Shown piece by piece: positions 23,901 to 34,782 of a stretch of 64,000 nt of DNA (the stretch's first letter is position 1; each line of letters starts with the position of its first letter). The translations under genes were made by a program, and so were the position numbers. This DNA comes from Heliocidaris erythrogramma. Its lineage: Eukaryota; Echinodermata; Echinoidea; Camarodonta; Echinometridae. The notes under the pieces are model-generated. The model worked only from the letters and a program-made list of their open reading frames with translations. It was not told the DNA's origin and did not search any database. The stretch is from the NCBI GenBank assembly GCA_025617745.1, contig CM046857.1, positions 25,575,761 to 25,639,760 on the forward strand, read 5' to 3'.

Positions 23901-24770
23901 CACTCCTTTCTCCATGTTCTGACCATTTTATACGTGATCGTACAATTATTAAACCAGCAGTTTCTCTATCTAAAATCTCATTCAAATCATTCTCTATTTC
24001 TTGTATTTCCCTGAATAACAAAGCAATATCAGATCTATCACCGACTGGGTCTTTTTGAGTCCTTGATAGTCCTTCAGAGATTTTCTTCAATAAATCTTCC
24101 TTATGTTTACCCCTCTCCCTTTTTTTTCTTATTTTTTCTTATTTTTTTTTTCTTATTGAATATTCCAAACAAAAACCTGCGATATAACATTTAAAGGCAT
24201 CCCACACTATATAAGGGTCTAATTCTGAGTTTTTGTGCACTGCTTTATATTCATCTATTTTATCCTTGATAAACTTAACAATATCTGGTCGTGTCTTAAA
24301 TAAAAACAATTGCATTTCCAGTACCCTTTCCCCCGGACAGGACAACCAGAAGAAATCCTAATTGAGACCAGTGAGTAGTCTGAACATATCCCAGAACTAA
24401 TTTCAGAATGTTTTACTTGGCCAATTAATTCACTTGAAACGAATATGTAATCCAATCTTGAAAAAACAGGAGGATTTTGCTGTTGTCTTGTGAAACCTAA
24501 AACACCCTTATGATCTTTCCTCCAAACATCAATTAAATTAAACTCATCAACATACAAATTAAACATAGATTTTGCATGCACATTGCCATGATGTTCTCGA
24601 GTTCCCTTATAACCAAGAGGACCAACTGCAATATTAAAATCCCCAGCCATAATTATATTTGAATTACTTATTTCTTCCAAATTTCCAAAAACATCCACAT
24701 AAAATTCTGGATTATCTTCATTAGGCCCATACGGCAGTCCGAATTTCGTGACCGCAAATTTGACCAATCA
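20923..24770 (-). pseudogene. L1/Tx1-like LINE, 5'-truncated and frameshifted, in intron 1 of copy A
   Basis: Minus-strand frames read from the right. 24767-24255: apurinic-type endonuclease with YGPNEDNPEF, AGDFN, SRLDYIFVS and CSDYSLV. Several short linker frames follow to 23425. 23414-22899: RT with DQQGFLSGRNISANV, LLDFEKAFDIIEHA and FQGCPISPYYFVLAIE. Just after this the FADD box is present only in a shifted frame. 22548-21523: downstream RT/thumb and a C-terminal region with LCYFCQKLPEILMHVF. The wording fits the L1/Tx1 group. The 3' poly(A) appears as poly-T at 20923-20957. The endonuclease N-terminus is missing. It is absent from copy B, so it arrived after duplication or was lost in B. 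Multiple frameshifts make it inactive. Confidence 0.85.
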
Positions 24771-24810
24771 GAGGCCTAGAATCTAGACACGCGGTATATA
24801 TATATATATA

Positions 24811-26070
24811 CCGTGCGTCTCAAAAAAACATTTACACTTTTGAAATGGCTGCCAAATAAAAAATATATGATTCAGGGGGAAAAGGTTTATATGTATGGAT
24901 AGCTCATGGACTCAACTTTCATAATTATGACACCAAAGAGTCCGAAAATAACTCATGCTTGGGTGAGCACTGATCGCTTTTGTAAAGGGTATGAAAATTA
25001 GGTTCCGCAGGCATTAGCCTTCCAATTTGTGAGAGGTGAGCCCTTTGGAGCTTACAAAATTGAGCGTGATATGAGAAATTCATGATCAATTGCGATCAGT
25101 TTGGGTTTGCTTAAATGAAAAATTGTATGCATGAGTGAACAGGAATTGCATTTATTATTGTAGCATTGTAACTTTCCCTGGTAGACTCAGTTCATGGGAG
25201 TCAGGATGGGGTGATGGTACTTGTTGCAAGTGAGGTGAGATAGGGTAGGACTTTGTTGGGTGGATGGAATATGGGTCAAGAGGACATTATGCCCCCTCTC
25301 TCTCTCTCTCTCTCGCTTCGTGGGTGTGCTGGTGCATATCTTGACAATTCATATGTATTGTCTCCACTCCAAAATATCCAAACCACCTTCACTTATCCCG
25401 AATAGGCCTGTTTACTAAGTGTATTTAAATTTATGCATGTTTCTCTCCAGAATCCTTAGCTACCAAATATTTAGTGCATCTGCTATGCATAATAGCATCT
25501 CTATGGATGGAATCCACTTTGCATAAATTAGTTGTTGCTATGTCAGGCAAGCCTCTGGCAAGCTTTTGAGTTGTTAAGAGCAACTTTTGTTCAAGAAGTA
25601 TGTATAAAATTAGTAAACAGGTCTATTGTATCATTTCCCAAATTTGGACTTGTTGCTATTACCCATTGACCTGAAGAATAAGTAGCCAACATCTGTGACA
25701 TTCCTTTTTTCAATGCTACAATAATAAATGCAATTCCTGTTCACTCATGCATAAAATGTTAATCCCATAAACCACAAATTTCACTTAGCAAACCCAAACT
25801 CATCACGATTGATCATAATTTTTTCATATCATCCTCAATTCAGTAAGCTCCAAAGGGCTTTCCTCTCCCAAATTGGAAGGACCATTCATGCGCAACCTAA
25901 TTTCCATACCCTCTACAAAAGTAAAGGTTATGAATTATTTTCGAACTTTTTTGTATCATATGAAATTGAGTCTATGAGCGTTCCATACATATAAACCTTT
26001 CCCCCAGAATCATATAATCTTTATTTGGCAGCCATTTCAAAAGTGTAAAGTTTTTTTTTAAACCCACGGG
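24811..26070. mobile_element. TA-flanked foldback element with ~400-bp inverted arms
   Basis: Arms at about 24811-25190 and 25690-26070 are inverted copies: TTACACTTTTGAAATGGCTG and GGTTTATATGTATGGA occur near the left end and, complemented, near the right. Arm similarity extends inward to GCATTTATTATTGTAGCATT. It sits in a (TA)n tract, consistent with a TA target (Tc1/mariner-like), though the TA repeats make the duplication uninformative. No transposase. It carries a nested MITE in its loop. It lies in intron 1 of transporter copy A; no counterpart was noticed in copy B. Confidence 0.75.
25404..25625. mobile_element. AGACCTGTTTACTAA-ended MITE (copy 1)
   Basis: The left end GGCCTGTTTACTAAGTG is mirrored on the right by TTAGTAAACAGGTCTA; a full sister lies at 44077-44308 in opposite orientation, sharing CAAGCCTCTGGCAAGCTTT. 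It is nested in the loop of the foldback element at 24811-26070. About 222 bp, non-coding. Confidence 0.75.
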
Positions 26071-26281
26071 TATATATGTATATATACATGCATATATATG
26101 TGTAAATTCAACAATTCCATTCAACAATTCCATTCCTGCAAAATGAAATAATCAGTTACGAATTAGGCCCTGCTGCACCATTTTATTTTCATTACCCGAA
26201 CTCAAGATTGAATTCAAACCGAATGCCGGGTTCATAAAGGGTGATTTATTTGTCCGTTGTTTGTCTCTTTGTCTCTTTAAG

Positions 26282-26421
26282 CTCCCATTGCGGCTGCGTT
26301 GTTTAGCCGAAATGTCCATCCTCGCCTCCTGCTTGTCATTGCTACTACGATAGGAAATGGTGGGACAGTTCTCGCTTCTTTGGCCACTAGATACATTTGT
26401 TCATTGCCTTTGCGATATCCG
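26282..26421 (+). pseudogene. Transporter copy A exon 2 carrying the 4-bp deletion
   Basis: Begins after TTTAAG and ends before GTGAGC. Through PIAAALFSRNVHPRLLLVIA and NGGTVLASLAT it matches copy B. Then GCCACTAGATACATTTG replaces GCCACCAGCAAGATACAGTTG, four bases shorter, and the remaining ~30 bases are out of frame. Splice sites look intact. An assembly error would be the main alternative. Confidence 0.88.
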
Positions 26422-27324
26422 GTGAGCCATTTAGTAGTGTTATGGTTTATATAGAGTTCCATCATTATTTTGCAGTGACGATGACGTTTGTGTTCATATG
26501 GATACGAGTCACAAGTGACAATAAGGGGACACAGACATCATGGGGCACCTGCCCTACTTCATGAATGAAATGTGAATTTATATATGAAAATTGATTAGGC
26601 GGACGGTGACGGAAGGATCGTTTCATCTCTTTATCAAATTTTCTTCCCCCTCTTTTAATTTTTTTTCTCTATTTCCCTCTTTTTTCACCATTCCATTGCG
26701 GGACACGTGACCCCCGGCCTCTCCAGACCCCATTGTAACTAAGCTACTGCGAGTCGGGAACTGCATCAAATCTTCCAACATGCAGGGACCATGTCCTTCC
26801 TTGCTGCCTGAGAGAGGAAGTCTCGTTCGTATTTTGTTGTCTCTTGCGTATATTATTTTTTATAGAAACACGTAATCAGTCAGCCACAATGCACGACTTG
26901 TGTTAAAACAACAGGAAAAACTTCATTTCACATGGTGGAATAACAATTACGGTGTATTATTTGTTTGAAATAGCCGAATAGATTAAAATGACGATTAGTA
27001 TCACACTACAGTGTGAGTATATTGTTTTAAAAATTGTGGGATTAACAAAATATTATTAGCATGTATGGATAGAGTTTATATTCCTTTGTTGTTTGGCAAC
27101 ATTTGTTTCAATGTTGCTGTTACGGTTGAATTCACAACAGCCATTGTTTGAAAGATAGTCAAAACTCATTTGCGCTAAGTGGTATGATTACCTGCTGAAA
27201 CAGAGACAACATTCACACAAACAATGAACGTAAAGTTTATGCATCTGTTTAATCAAGACAATAAATATGAGAACCAATAAATAAATGAATAAATAAATAA
27301 AGCCAGAAGTCATAACATTCAGTG
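26422..27324. other. Intron 2 of copy A, first part
   Basis: Collinear with 50215-51162. In copy B a stretch here reads AGTGGCGTAGCTTGGGTCAT at 50295 and, about 250 bases on, the complementary-looking TTGTAACTAAGCTACTGC, suggesting an old hAT-like MITE whose left tip has been lost in copy A by a ~14-bp deletion. No exon seen. Confidence 0.5.
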
Positions 27325-27592
27325 ATCTTCTCTGAAAAGTCCTTTTTTCATAGTCATTTTGGGCACTTGGACATAGCTTTCAATCTTCCACATGGCGTCA
27401 GTTTCTCTCGATGCATTTCTGAGCTCGAGGGAGCATCGCTGCAATTGGCCCTACGAAGTGTCTGCCTGTCTGTAGGTCATCCAGGTCTGCAGGTTGGCTG
27501 CTGTACACCTTGGATTTCAGGAACCCCCAGACGAAGAAGTCCATGGATGTTAAGTCTGGAGATCTTGGGGATCATTCCGCAGGAGCCGTTTA
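27325..27592 (-). pseudogene. Tc1/mariner-superfamily transposase C-terminal fragment (in copy A intron 2)
   Basis: Homologue of the fragment at 51163-51425, where the minus strand reads RSPDLTPMDFFVWGFLKSKV, the region around the third catalytic acid in DDE/DDD transposases, followed by YSSQPADLDDL. In this copy the corresponding residues are broken by small indels (for example CTCT inserted near 27395). Present in both units, so it predates the duplication. The upstream catalytic residues are missing. Confidence 0.75.
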
Positions 27593-27600
27593 GCATTAAC

Positions 27601-27760
27601 TTAAAATTCAAATTCAAATTCAAATTCAATTTGGTTTTATTTGATCTCGACTAAAAGTCCGAAGACTAAGGTGCTAGTTTACAAACATGTCATACATTCA
27701 ATTATTATTATAGGAAACAACAACAAAAGCCCCTTGCCTGATTTGGAATAACACAATTGA
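27601..27760 (-). mobile_element. Retroposon 3' end with AAATTC repeats
   Basis: (AAATTC)n at 27602-27630 followed by AATTTGGTTTTATTTGATCT, the reverse of a LINE/SINE 3' tail with a microsatellite. The same insertion is in unit B at about 51437-51600. Confidence 0.5.
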
Positions 27761-29945
27761 TGTTGGCGCAAATGGGTTTTCACCCAGGCACATTAAATGA
27801 TTCGTATCCAGTAAATTCATTACTGATTCCCCACAAGTGTGGTATCATATCTAACCATGGTGCAAGAACTAAGATATGTCTATCATATTTTTAATATAAG
27901 CATTTTAAAAAGTGTAACATTTTTTTCTGACTCGCACTCTATAATTCCTGTTAATACTCGAATATTTTGATTTATTGTTGTTGTTGATATATTACAGGTG
28001 CTGGACATAACATTGTACTTTTAACATGTGCGACTGCATTAGGAAGATATGCAGGTGAAAACTTCAACGTACTTTACAGCCTTTCCTCTTGTGGAAGCTC
28101 CTTGGGAATGGTTCTAATCCCATTTCTCGCGGAAGAGCTGCTTGATGTGTACGGATGGCGAGGTGTTCTTCTGATCCTAAGTGGTCTCCTGTCAAACGCG
28201 ATACCCTGTGCCATGGCCATTCGTATAGCCCCAGAAGGTCTTGCAGGAACAGATGATAAAGAATTGCAGGGAAGTGTCCCGATGGACTATGTTTCTAATT
28301 CGGTAGTTCCAGAAGGAGTTTCGGATGCAGGATTCGACATTTTCCATGCAACTACGGACAATGTTGATAATGATAGGGTCAAAGACATTGATAGGGCACC
28401 ACTCTTGACTCTTTCAAAGGAACATGATGGAACGACGGCCAATTCGGATCCTTCATTTGGCCAACATATCAATGAACTTGCTCACAAGAACCGTCTTGAT
28501 TACATAATTGACATTCCTGGAGAGATTTCATTGTGGTTTCGAAGCACAAACTTCTATACCGACCCAATCTCTACTTTCATTTTCTTATCCAATACTGTAC
28601 TATACTTTGTATACACCGGATGGCATTCATTTCTTATTCCACATGCGCTGCAACGAGGAATCTCACAACACAATACAATCGTTATTGCTTTCGTAGCTGC
28701 TATTGGTAACCTATCTATTCGACTCGTCATCGCATTCTTAACTCACAGGCTTTTTGATCCTATCAGTATGCATCTAGTTTTGACAATCTTCAATATTCTA
28801 TCGTTGGCGTGTGATGCATTTACCCCCAACTTTTACGTCATGCTGGTGACGTCATGGTGTTCAGCTACTGCTATTCCCGGAAGAGCCGTTCTAGCACCTT
28901 TAGCGATCAGAGACAGAGTTTCCGACAAAAACTTTGCAATGGCGATGAGTGTGGATACTGTCTTGGTTGCTTGCGGAATTTTCCTGGGTGGATATATTTC
29001 AGGTGTGAAATGCATAATGGTAATATGCTGAACAGAAATGAAATGAGTCAAAGGATGAGGGGGGGGGGGGGGGGGGTCATTTTAACAGAGAAGGGATAAG
29101 GCTGTGAGCAAAAAATGTCGAGAAGAAAGAACTTTCAAACATGCCAAAATACACTTTGCTACCGATTAGAAAGCACATTCGCGGTGACGTGGAAACTAAC
29201 CATGCTAACGGGGACATTCCAAATGAAAAAATATTTTTTCGTATCTAGAAAGATTAAGGGAAATTAGATTGAGACTGTTTCTGGTTTTGCCAAATGATTT
29301 ATTGCACATAATGTATGCGTCAATTACGGAGTGTCCCCATCTTATAAAATTAAAAAGAAATATTTCTGAGAAAAATTAAATTGCACTTTGCTTAATAAGA
29401 GTTTAATTATACGATTAAAATGTTTCTGCATCTGTACATCTTGGATAACAGCGGTGTACGATGTGAGACATTCAAAGTTTCTCTTTTAAACGTTGGATTT
29501 CTTGTCTTCGAGTTATCTCGAATGAGGGTGATAATCATGACAGTGATAAATACCAACGGAAATCAGCTCAATGAAAACATTCATTACACTTCTAATAAGT
29601 ATGAATTAATAATTGTTTGTTATTTCTCCCCAACTGCGCCCCGCCTTTTCTCTTTTTTCTACCTTTCTGTCTCTCGTTTCCTCCTCCTATCCCGCCTTGT
29701 CTTTTCACCACAGGTCTTATTGCTGCCAGTTTTTCATCATATGACGCGACATTCAAACTTCTTGCCGCAGTCGATGTACTCACATTTATCTTTATGTTAC
29801 TGCCAAAATTATTTAAGAAACCCAATTAGCCTTACTTATAGGGAGATAAATTCTTATTTTTACTAAATTAGTATAAACATTGTCACAAAAAATATGCCTT
29901 TGAATTACTTTAATGTTATTCCTATAATTGTGATTATTTGACATA

Positions 29946-30111
29946 CAGCCCTGGAAAAAATTATTATAAAAATGATTTGTCTTTGTATTTCATTGAATGA
30001 ATACCAAATTCCAGTAATTATACCTTGGTTTTATGATATTTTATTTCCTTGTTACCACAAAACTAACTCTATCAGTAACCATTCTTGGTCTAATAATTTT
30101 TACCATGGCTG
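29946..30111. mobile_element. TA-flanked mariner-type MITE, just 3' of copy A
   Basis: Ends CAGCCCTGGAAAAAATTATT and, reverse-complemented on the right, CAGCCATGGTAAAAATTATT, with TA on both sides (29944-29945 and 30112-30113). 166 bp, non-coding. The same insertion is in unit B at 53885-54048. It lies about 115 bp after the stop codon and so may be in the 3'UTR. Confidence 0.85.
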
Positions 30112-30135
30112 TAATTATACAGGCCTAATTATGCA

Positions 30136-30141
30136 AATAAA
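30136..30141 (+). terminator. Candidate poly(A) signal, copy A
   Basis: AATAAA about 310 bp after the exon 4 stop, conserved in copy B at 54073-54078. It abuts a retroposon fragment, so it may be incidental. Confidence 0.3.
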
Positions 30142-30149
30142 TTGATACT

Positions 30150-30760
30150 GTAAATGTATGTATGTATTTATTCATTGAACTTCAATATTTTGTTCGAATA
30201 TATCAGCAATAATCAGAATAATAATGATGATAATATTAATAACAGTAAAAAAGGAATAATATATCGTGAGTATAGCATTGGAAGCATAAACAAAAAGAAA
30301 AACAAAATACTCATAATTGATCAACTAGACATGCTCTATCATGAAATATAAATTATCAGATTATGTACAAATAGTGTAAGGTGATAAGAAAAAGAGCCAT
30401 TAAAAGAATTATATACATATACTTATACATAATATAGATATGCCTAATAATAAACAATTTAAAGGTTACCACGTTGATCAATAGCATATCGCAAAATTTG
30501 GCAAATTCTTGAATGAGAGCGTTTTCTTTGAGTGGTATTATGAATATGAATCTCTCCAAACTGTTTGTTTTCAAAGTTATCATTGAGTGTCTTAAGATTA
30601 TTAAAAAACAGTTCTTTTCTTATTCTAAATTTATCACACTGTATGATATAATGGAATTCATCTCCTACTGTTTGCATACTACATTCTTCACAAAAACGTA
30701 TATTCACTGGTATTTTGTGAGGGCGATGATATCTTTCCTTTTCAATAGGTATGTTATGTG
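30150..30760 (-). pseudogene. LINE 3' fragment, unit A
   Basis: On the minus strand 30707-30459 reads RFCEECSMQTVGDEFHYIIQC then FRIRKELFF, the C-terminal CxxC-x-GDEfHyxxxC pattern of the same general LINE type seen at 15226-15876. No RT core remains, so it is 5'-truncated. Left edge TATGTATGTATTTATTCA is the tail. A matching insertion in unit B (54085-54690) shows it predates the duplication. Confidence 0.75.
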
Positions 30761-30982
30761 AACTTTTAGGCGAAGTTTACAGATGTTTGCAGATGTAAAT
30801 GTATTTTTTTCAATCTCGTGACAGCATGCGTGCAATTTACGCAATGAAAAATGTTTCAAGGGGAGTGTGGTCGCGGTGGTCGAAAACTAATTTTATTTCT
30901 ATGTGAATAGTAATGGAAGTTTGAAAGTACATCTGATGCAGTAGAAGAAACAGGCTCAAACAGGACACGGAGAAGTAGTCCA

Positions 30983-31128
30983 GGGCCCTCTTGCATAAAG
31001 AGTTGCAATTAACGCAACTCAAAAAATTAAACGCAACTCGATTTTCAACCAATCAGGCTTGCGTATTTGGGACTTGCGTTTAATTTATTGAGTTGCGTTT
31101 AATCGCAACTTTTTATGCAAAAGGGCCC
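30983..31128. mobile_element. GGGCCC-TTGCATAAA MITE, unit A
   Basis: Nearly palindromic 146-bp element: left end GGGCCCTCTTGCATAAAGAG, right end reverse-complemented GGGCCCTTTTGCATAAAAAG, with CGCAACTC words in both arms. Also in unit B at 54908-55053. Non-coding. Confidence 0.85.
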
Positions 31129-31751
31129 AGTCATGTTTTAAACTAATAAACGAATAAATCTGCACAACTTACCAAATTATCTTTAATAATAATGATAGTT
31201 ATGATAATTATAGTTATGATAATTATAGTAATGATGATGATAATAAAATAAGGAATAATAATAAATAATCATAATAATAAATAATCATAATAATAATAAT
31301 AATAAAAATATTGATGATGATAATAATTATTGGATTTATATAGCGCCTTTGCCAGAAGATACAAGGCGCTGTCCTTTGAAATTATATAAAATTATATAAA
31401 CAAAATAAAAAGGAGAATTGTAAAGGTATGTCTTCAGTGCGTTTTGAGGAATTCAATTAAAGTGATATTTATGCAAAGTGCAGGGAGTTTGTTCCAAAAA
31501 AGTGGGAAAAGAATTGAAAGGATTTGTTTACGGGGTTTGGGAATGAGAAGAGAAGGAGCTGCTGTAAATCGAAGTGAAAATGGTGTTCTCTGTTGGTGAA
31601 ATAGTGAGGAGAGGAATTTTGATTGACAAAGAATTGAAAGTTTGAGCAAGTATGTGTATTGTATTCTAGTTCGTTTAACAATGGGGTAGCATGGTAGCAT
31701 GGGACCCATTTGGTTTTTGACAGATTACCCGAGCACACTCATTTCATTCTG
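31129..31751. other. AT-rich spacer with a SINE/LINE tail
   Basis: AAT/GAT microsatellites at 31180-31330, then GGATTTATATAGCGCCTTTG, which on the minus strand is the GGCGCTATATAAATCC tail found at the 3' end of many SINEs and LINEs. Matching sequence with internal deletions is at 55060-55517. No gene. Confidence 0.6.
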
Positions 31752-31981
31752 CACTCTTAGAAGAGTTGGGAAATTTTTAACCAACACTGGGCAACATACT
31801 GACCTGTTAACTATTAAAATTGTTGGGTAATTGTAGTTGGGCAAGTTAAATTGCCCAACAGCTGTTCACCAATCACATTTACCTTTTATTTTTGGTTATA
31901 CATTTAGTTGCCCAACAATTGGTAGTTTACCAACTGTTGGGTAAGCCAACAGAAGAACCAACTTTGTTTCCACTAGACCGA

Positions 31982-32074
31982 AAGACCTGAACTCAGTCTC
32001 GAACCTGGGTCGGCTGAATCAGTTTATAACTTCCACTGTAAGCTGGATTACAGTCGCACGCCACAACGCCCAGT
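31982..32074 (-). mobile_element. 7SL-like SINE head, copy 1
   Basis: Minus strand contains TGTGGCGTGCGACTGTAATC and CCAGCTTACAGTGG, then GACCCAGGTTCGAGACTGAG. The repeat recurs at 32510-32600 and 55806-55891. See the best copy at 32510 for the assignment. Confidence 0.55.
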
Positions 32075-32104
32075 TATCCAGTTGGTGCGTGTGTGTGTGT
32101 GTGT

Positions 32105-32434
32105 AATAAGCCACTTCGGGGATGCAATCTGAGCATGAGCAGATAAAGGTCATCTGTACCAAAATTCTAAAACCCACTGACACTAATATTCGATATGTGC
32201 TCATGAATGTCATGTAATCATTATTCAATTATGCACTAATGGTGCATTCCATGATATCCAGGTGGAAGTTGTTTCCCCCTTTTTAAAGGGGGAAACAAAA
32301 GCTATTCATGAGGCACCTCTATCACTCCCAGAGTTATTTTTCTGAAGTGCACATAAAGGGACCCTCCATGTCTAAAATATCTGTGGATATTTGGGGTCAT
32401 TTGTACCATGCGCTAACCCCGAAACTGGCTTATT
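32105..32434 (+). mobile_element. AATAAGCCA-ended MITE (copy 1)
   Basis: Left end AATAAGCCACTTCGGGGATG; right end reverse-complemented AATAAGCCAGTTTCGGGGTT. An oppositely oriented sister lies at 42746-43077. Includes GCATGAGCAGATAAAGGTCA, also found alone at 39348. A GGTGGAAGT block followed by paired TTTCCCCCTTTTTAAAGGGG forms a small hairpin at 32262-32296. Non-coding. Absent from the matching place in unit B. Confidence 0.75.
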
Positions 32435-32509
32435 GGGTGTTTACAGACGTTTATCAATCAGATATGATTATTTACGTCTGGGACCGACCTTTAACGTCAC
32501 CATCCGAAA

Positions 32510-32600
32510 GACGTGACTCAGTCTCGAACCTGGGTCCGCTGAATCAGTTTGCAACTTCCACTGGTAGCTGGATTACAGGCGCACGCCACAACGCCCAGTG
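32510..32600 (-). mobile_element. SINE with 7SL-RNA-like head
   Basis: On the minus strand: CTGGGCGTTGTGGCGTGCGC, CTGTAATCCAGCTACCAGTG, then ACCCAGGTTCGAGACTGAGT. From memory of the family, the 5' (Alu) domain of 7SL RNA begins GGGCG-GGTGGCGCGTGCCTGTA-TCCCAGCTAC, so the match is close over about 35 bases; GGTTCGAGAC would serve as box B. Downstream on the minus strand, GTCTTTCGGATGGTGACGTT is a SINE-body-like block. A tRNA-derived origin with a chance box A match remains possible. Three copies in the window. Confidence 0.6.
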
Positions 32601-33526
32601 TTGTTGTTGTTGTTGTTTTAAAATAGGCAAACTAGTCAATTTTGACTATTGTTGCCTTACTAAATTGCTCTTTTCACTTATACTTTGTTTGTTGATCCGT
32701 GGGTCTAACTTTAGTTTTTGTTAGAAAGGTACAGATTCCAGGATACCATGCAGGACCACCACTCCTGCCCTGATTTTACAACGTTATCCTGACAAGCCCG
32801 CTCGAGGTACATTTCGAGGGCGTCTTAGGAATACAAGTATTCCCTATGTCTCTCAAACGTGAGCAGGGGGCGCTCTTTCTGATTCCTCATAGAACCTGAT
32901 TAGAAAATCCGAATATATAAAAGCAAAATAATACGTACACAGATTTTCTTTCTGTTTTTTTTAAAGTAGAGTATATACTGACATTAAAGGGCCTTTCAAT
33001 TAAGTGAAATTACAAGAAAAGTGCACCTATACCTATAGTTAGTATATATGTTTGCCCAGTGTTAGAGATTTGGGGAAAACTGCCCAATTACAATTGGACA
33101 AATATTAGGCAAACATTGTTCAACAGTTGGTTGGGTTGACGACTGCCGCAATGTTTTTTTGTTTTTTTTTCAGTGTAACTTAAATTAATATTTTCCCTGA
33201 ATCTTGTGCAAAATTTACCCAACTGTTAGGTAAACTTCTGTATGGCAAAATTTCCCTCATAGATTTCGACCAACCTTTCTTTGTCCAACTATTTTCCCCC
33301 AACATGAAAGAGGAACTCATTCCCAATTATCCAACTACGAGGCAAATATTCCCAACCTAGATTTAACCAATGCTGTTGGTAAATAGGCTATGTGTAAATG
33401 TATTTGCCACAAATTGGTAAAAGCCTTAGGCGATCAGTTGGTTAAAAAAATGCTCATAATTGGGCATTTTTTTTAACAACCATGATTACCCAACATAATT
33501 TAACCAACATTTTAATTTTAAGAGTG

Positions 33527-34782
33527 TGGAAACGTTGGAATTTGCCCATGCTTACTGACACCACCAAACAAGCACCCACCGTAGTCAAACCTGGAGAACA
33601 CAAGTGCTCTTACAACATTATGACAAATGTATGTTGATCCAAGCCTGTAATATGATTTAGATTAGAAATTTGCCAATTTACAATGATCGTTAGCATAAAT
33701 CAGTAAAAACAATTTTTTTTTAAATCACAATTTTCTTTGAAATTTATCAGATTTCATCACCTCAATGCACTAATATGATGTAATATGGTTATGATATGTT
33801 TCCTTGTCATAACAGCAACAAAATAACACTGGAATGACTATTTATTCCGGATAATTTGTATATATTTTATGATGAATAGTAAAACATGAATTTTGTCATT
33901 ATTTTCGAACATTTGAATATATGAAAACATACACAGCATATTTCTCATAAATTAACAAATACAAATCAAGAGCAGCCAAGATATACACAAAGAGGATACA
34001 GTAAAGTGCTTACTACATGTGTCAAAAGCAAAATAATCAGAAACATGCCAATTAATTTGCATATTTTATAGGAAAAACATACAATATACAATATATCTCA
34101 TTTCTATGTTTCTATGGCATAAGGATTCCTGTTCCTTTAGATTTTCATAATGGAACACAGTTCTGTGTCACTATAAGTCATCAACAAATTGAAATTTTAC
34201 ATTTCTAACTATGAATATATTGATCAATCAAATAATACATATTATATAATCTTCAATTCGAACAATTTTGAGAAATTTTATTTTGATATATGGAATGGTA
34301 ATTCTTGACCTAATAAACGTGTAACATTTTGCAACTGTTATGCATGCAAAAAGTGGCAAAGAACAATGTAGACATCAAACAATTCATTTTGATTTAGTGA
34401 TATTAAAATGAAATATGTATAGTTTTCCCCTCTCATCTGAACATTAAAAAAAAATACACAGAGATAATAGCACGTCGTACCTTTAGAATAAAATGTACAT
34501 TGTTTTACTATACACTACTAGTATTGTTATCTCATAAGTTTGGAATTTTTTGCAGATCAGAGTAAAATTTTGCTAACATGAGGAAATGGGAAAATGGAAA
34601 AATTAAGTTACAAGTAAGCAAATAATACAAATATAATATATACGTATTATTTGCTATTATAAAAGCTATGCGTTTGTCATTAAATAAAAGCACAAAACAT
34701 GATGTAAAAGAGAAAGAGTTACATACCATGGAAGTTATAAAGCAGTAAAACTATGTTTTTTGCCACCTCTCTGAACATGTGG
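33527..34782. other. Shared intergenic DNA of unit A, no gene
   Basis: Collinear with 57355-58600. AT-rich; nothing coding recognised. The open frame at 34532-34729 (minus) is in both units but has no domain signature and is likely chance. Confidence 0.5.

Larger units (their letters stand above)
20704..29829 (+). pseudogene. SLC16/monocarboxylate-transporter-like gene, copy A (frameshifted in exon 2)
   Basis: Exons, by comparison with the intact copy B: 20704-20902, 26282-26421, 27998-29002, 29714-29829, with GT-AG introns, all phase 1. The encoded family is a 12-helix major-facilitator transporter of the plasma membrane carrying monocarboxylates or similar solutes, often with protons; the substrate here cannot be told. 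The diagnostic stretch is VYGWRGVLLILSGL at helix 5/6. Exon 2 lacks 4 bp (CAAG-type) after LASLAT relative to copy B: its length is 140 instead of 144. Normal splicing would then meet a TAA 25-27 bases into exon 3. Exons 1, 3 and 4 remain open and diverge little from B, so the loss is recent. Because introns 1 and 2 are both phase 1, skipping exon 2 would keep the frame but remove helices 2-3. A LINE starts about 20 bp after the exon 1 donor. Confidence 0.88.
31752..33526. mobile_element. CACTCTTA-ended element, unit A
   Basis: Starts CACTCTTAGAAGAGTTGGG and ends, reverse-complemented, CACTCTTAAAATTAAAATG, flanked by TG on both sides (2-bp duplication). The interior has repeated GTTGGGTAA / TTACCCAAC words in both orientations. 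It has been invaded by a SINE-like repeat and a MITE at 32105-32434. The sister in unit B is 55518-57354. Same tips as the element at 6317-7472 but different internal words. No transposase. Confidence 0.75.

Noticed and set aside
28102-29031. 309-residue frame as a complete single-exon gene
   Set aside because: It is exon 3 read from an internal Met past its donor. Upstream coding continues to 27998, and exons 1, 2 and 4 are conserved in the second copy.
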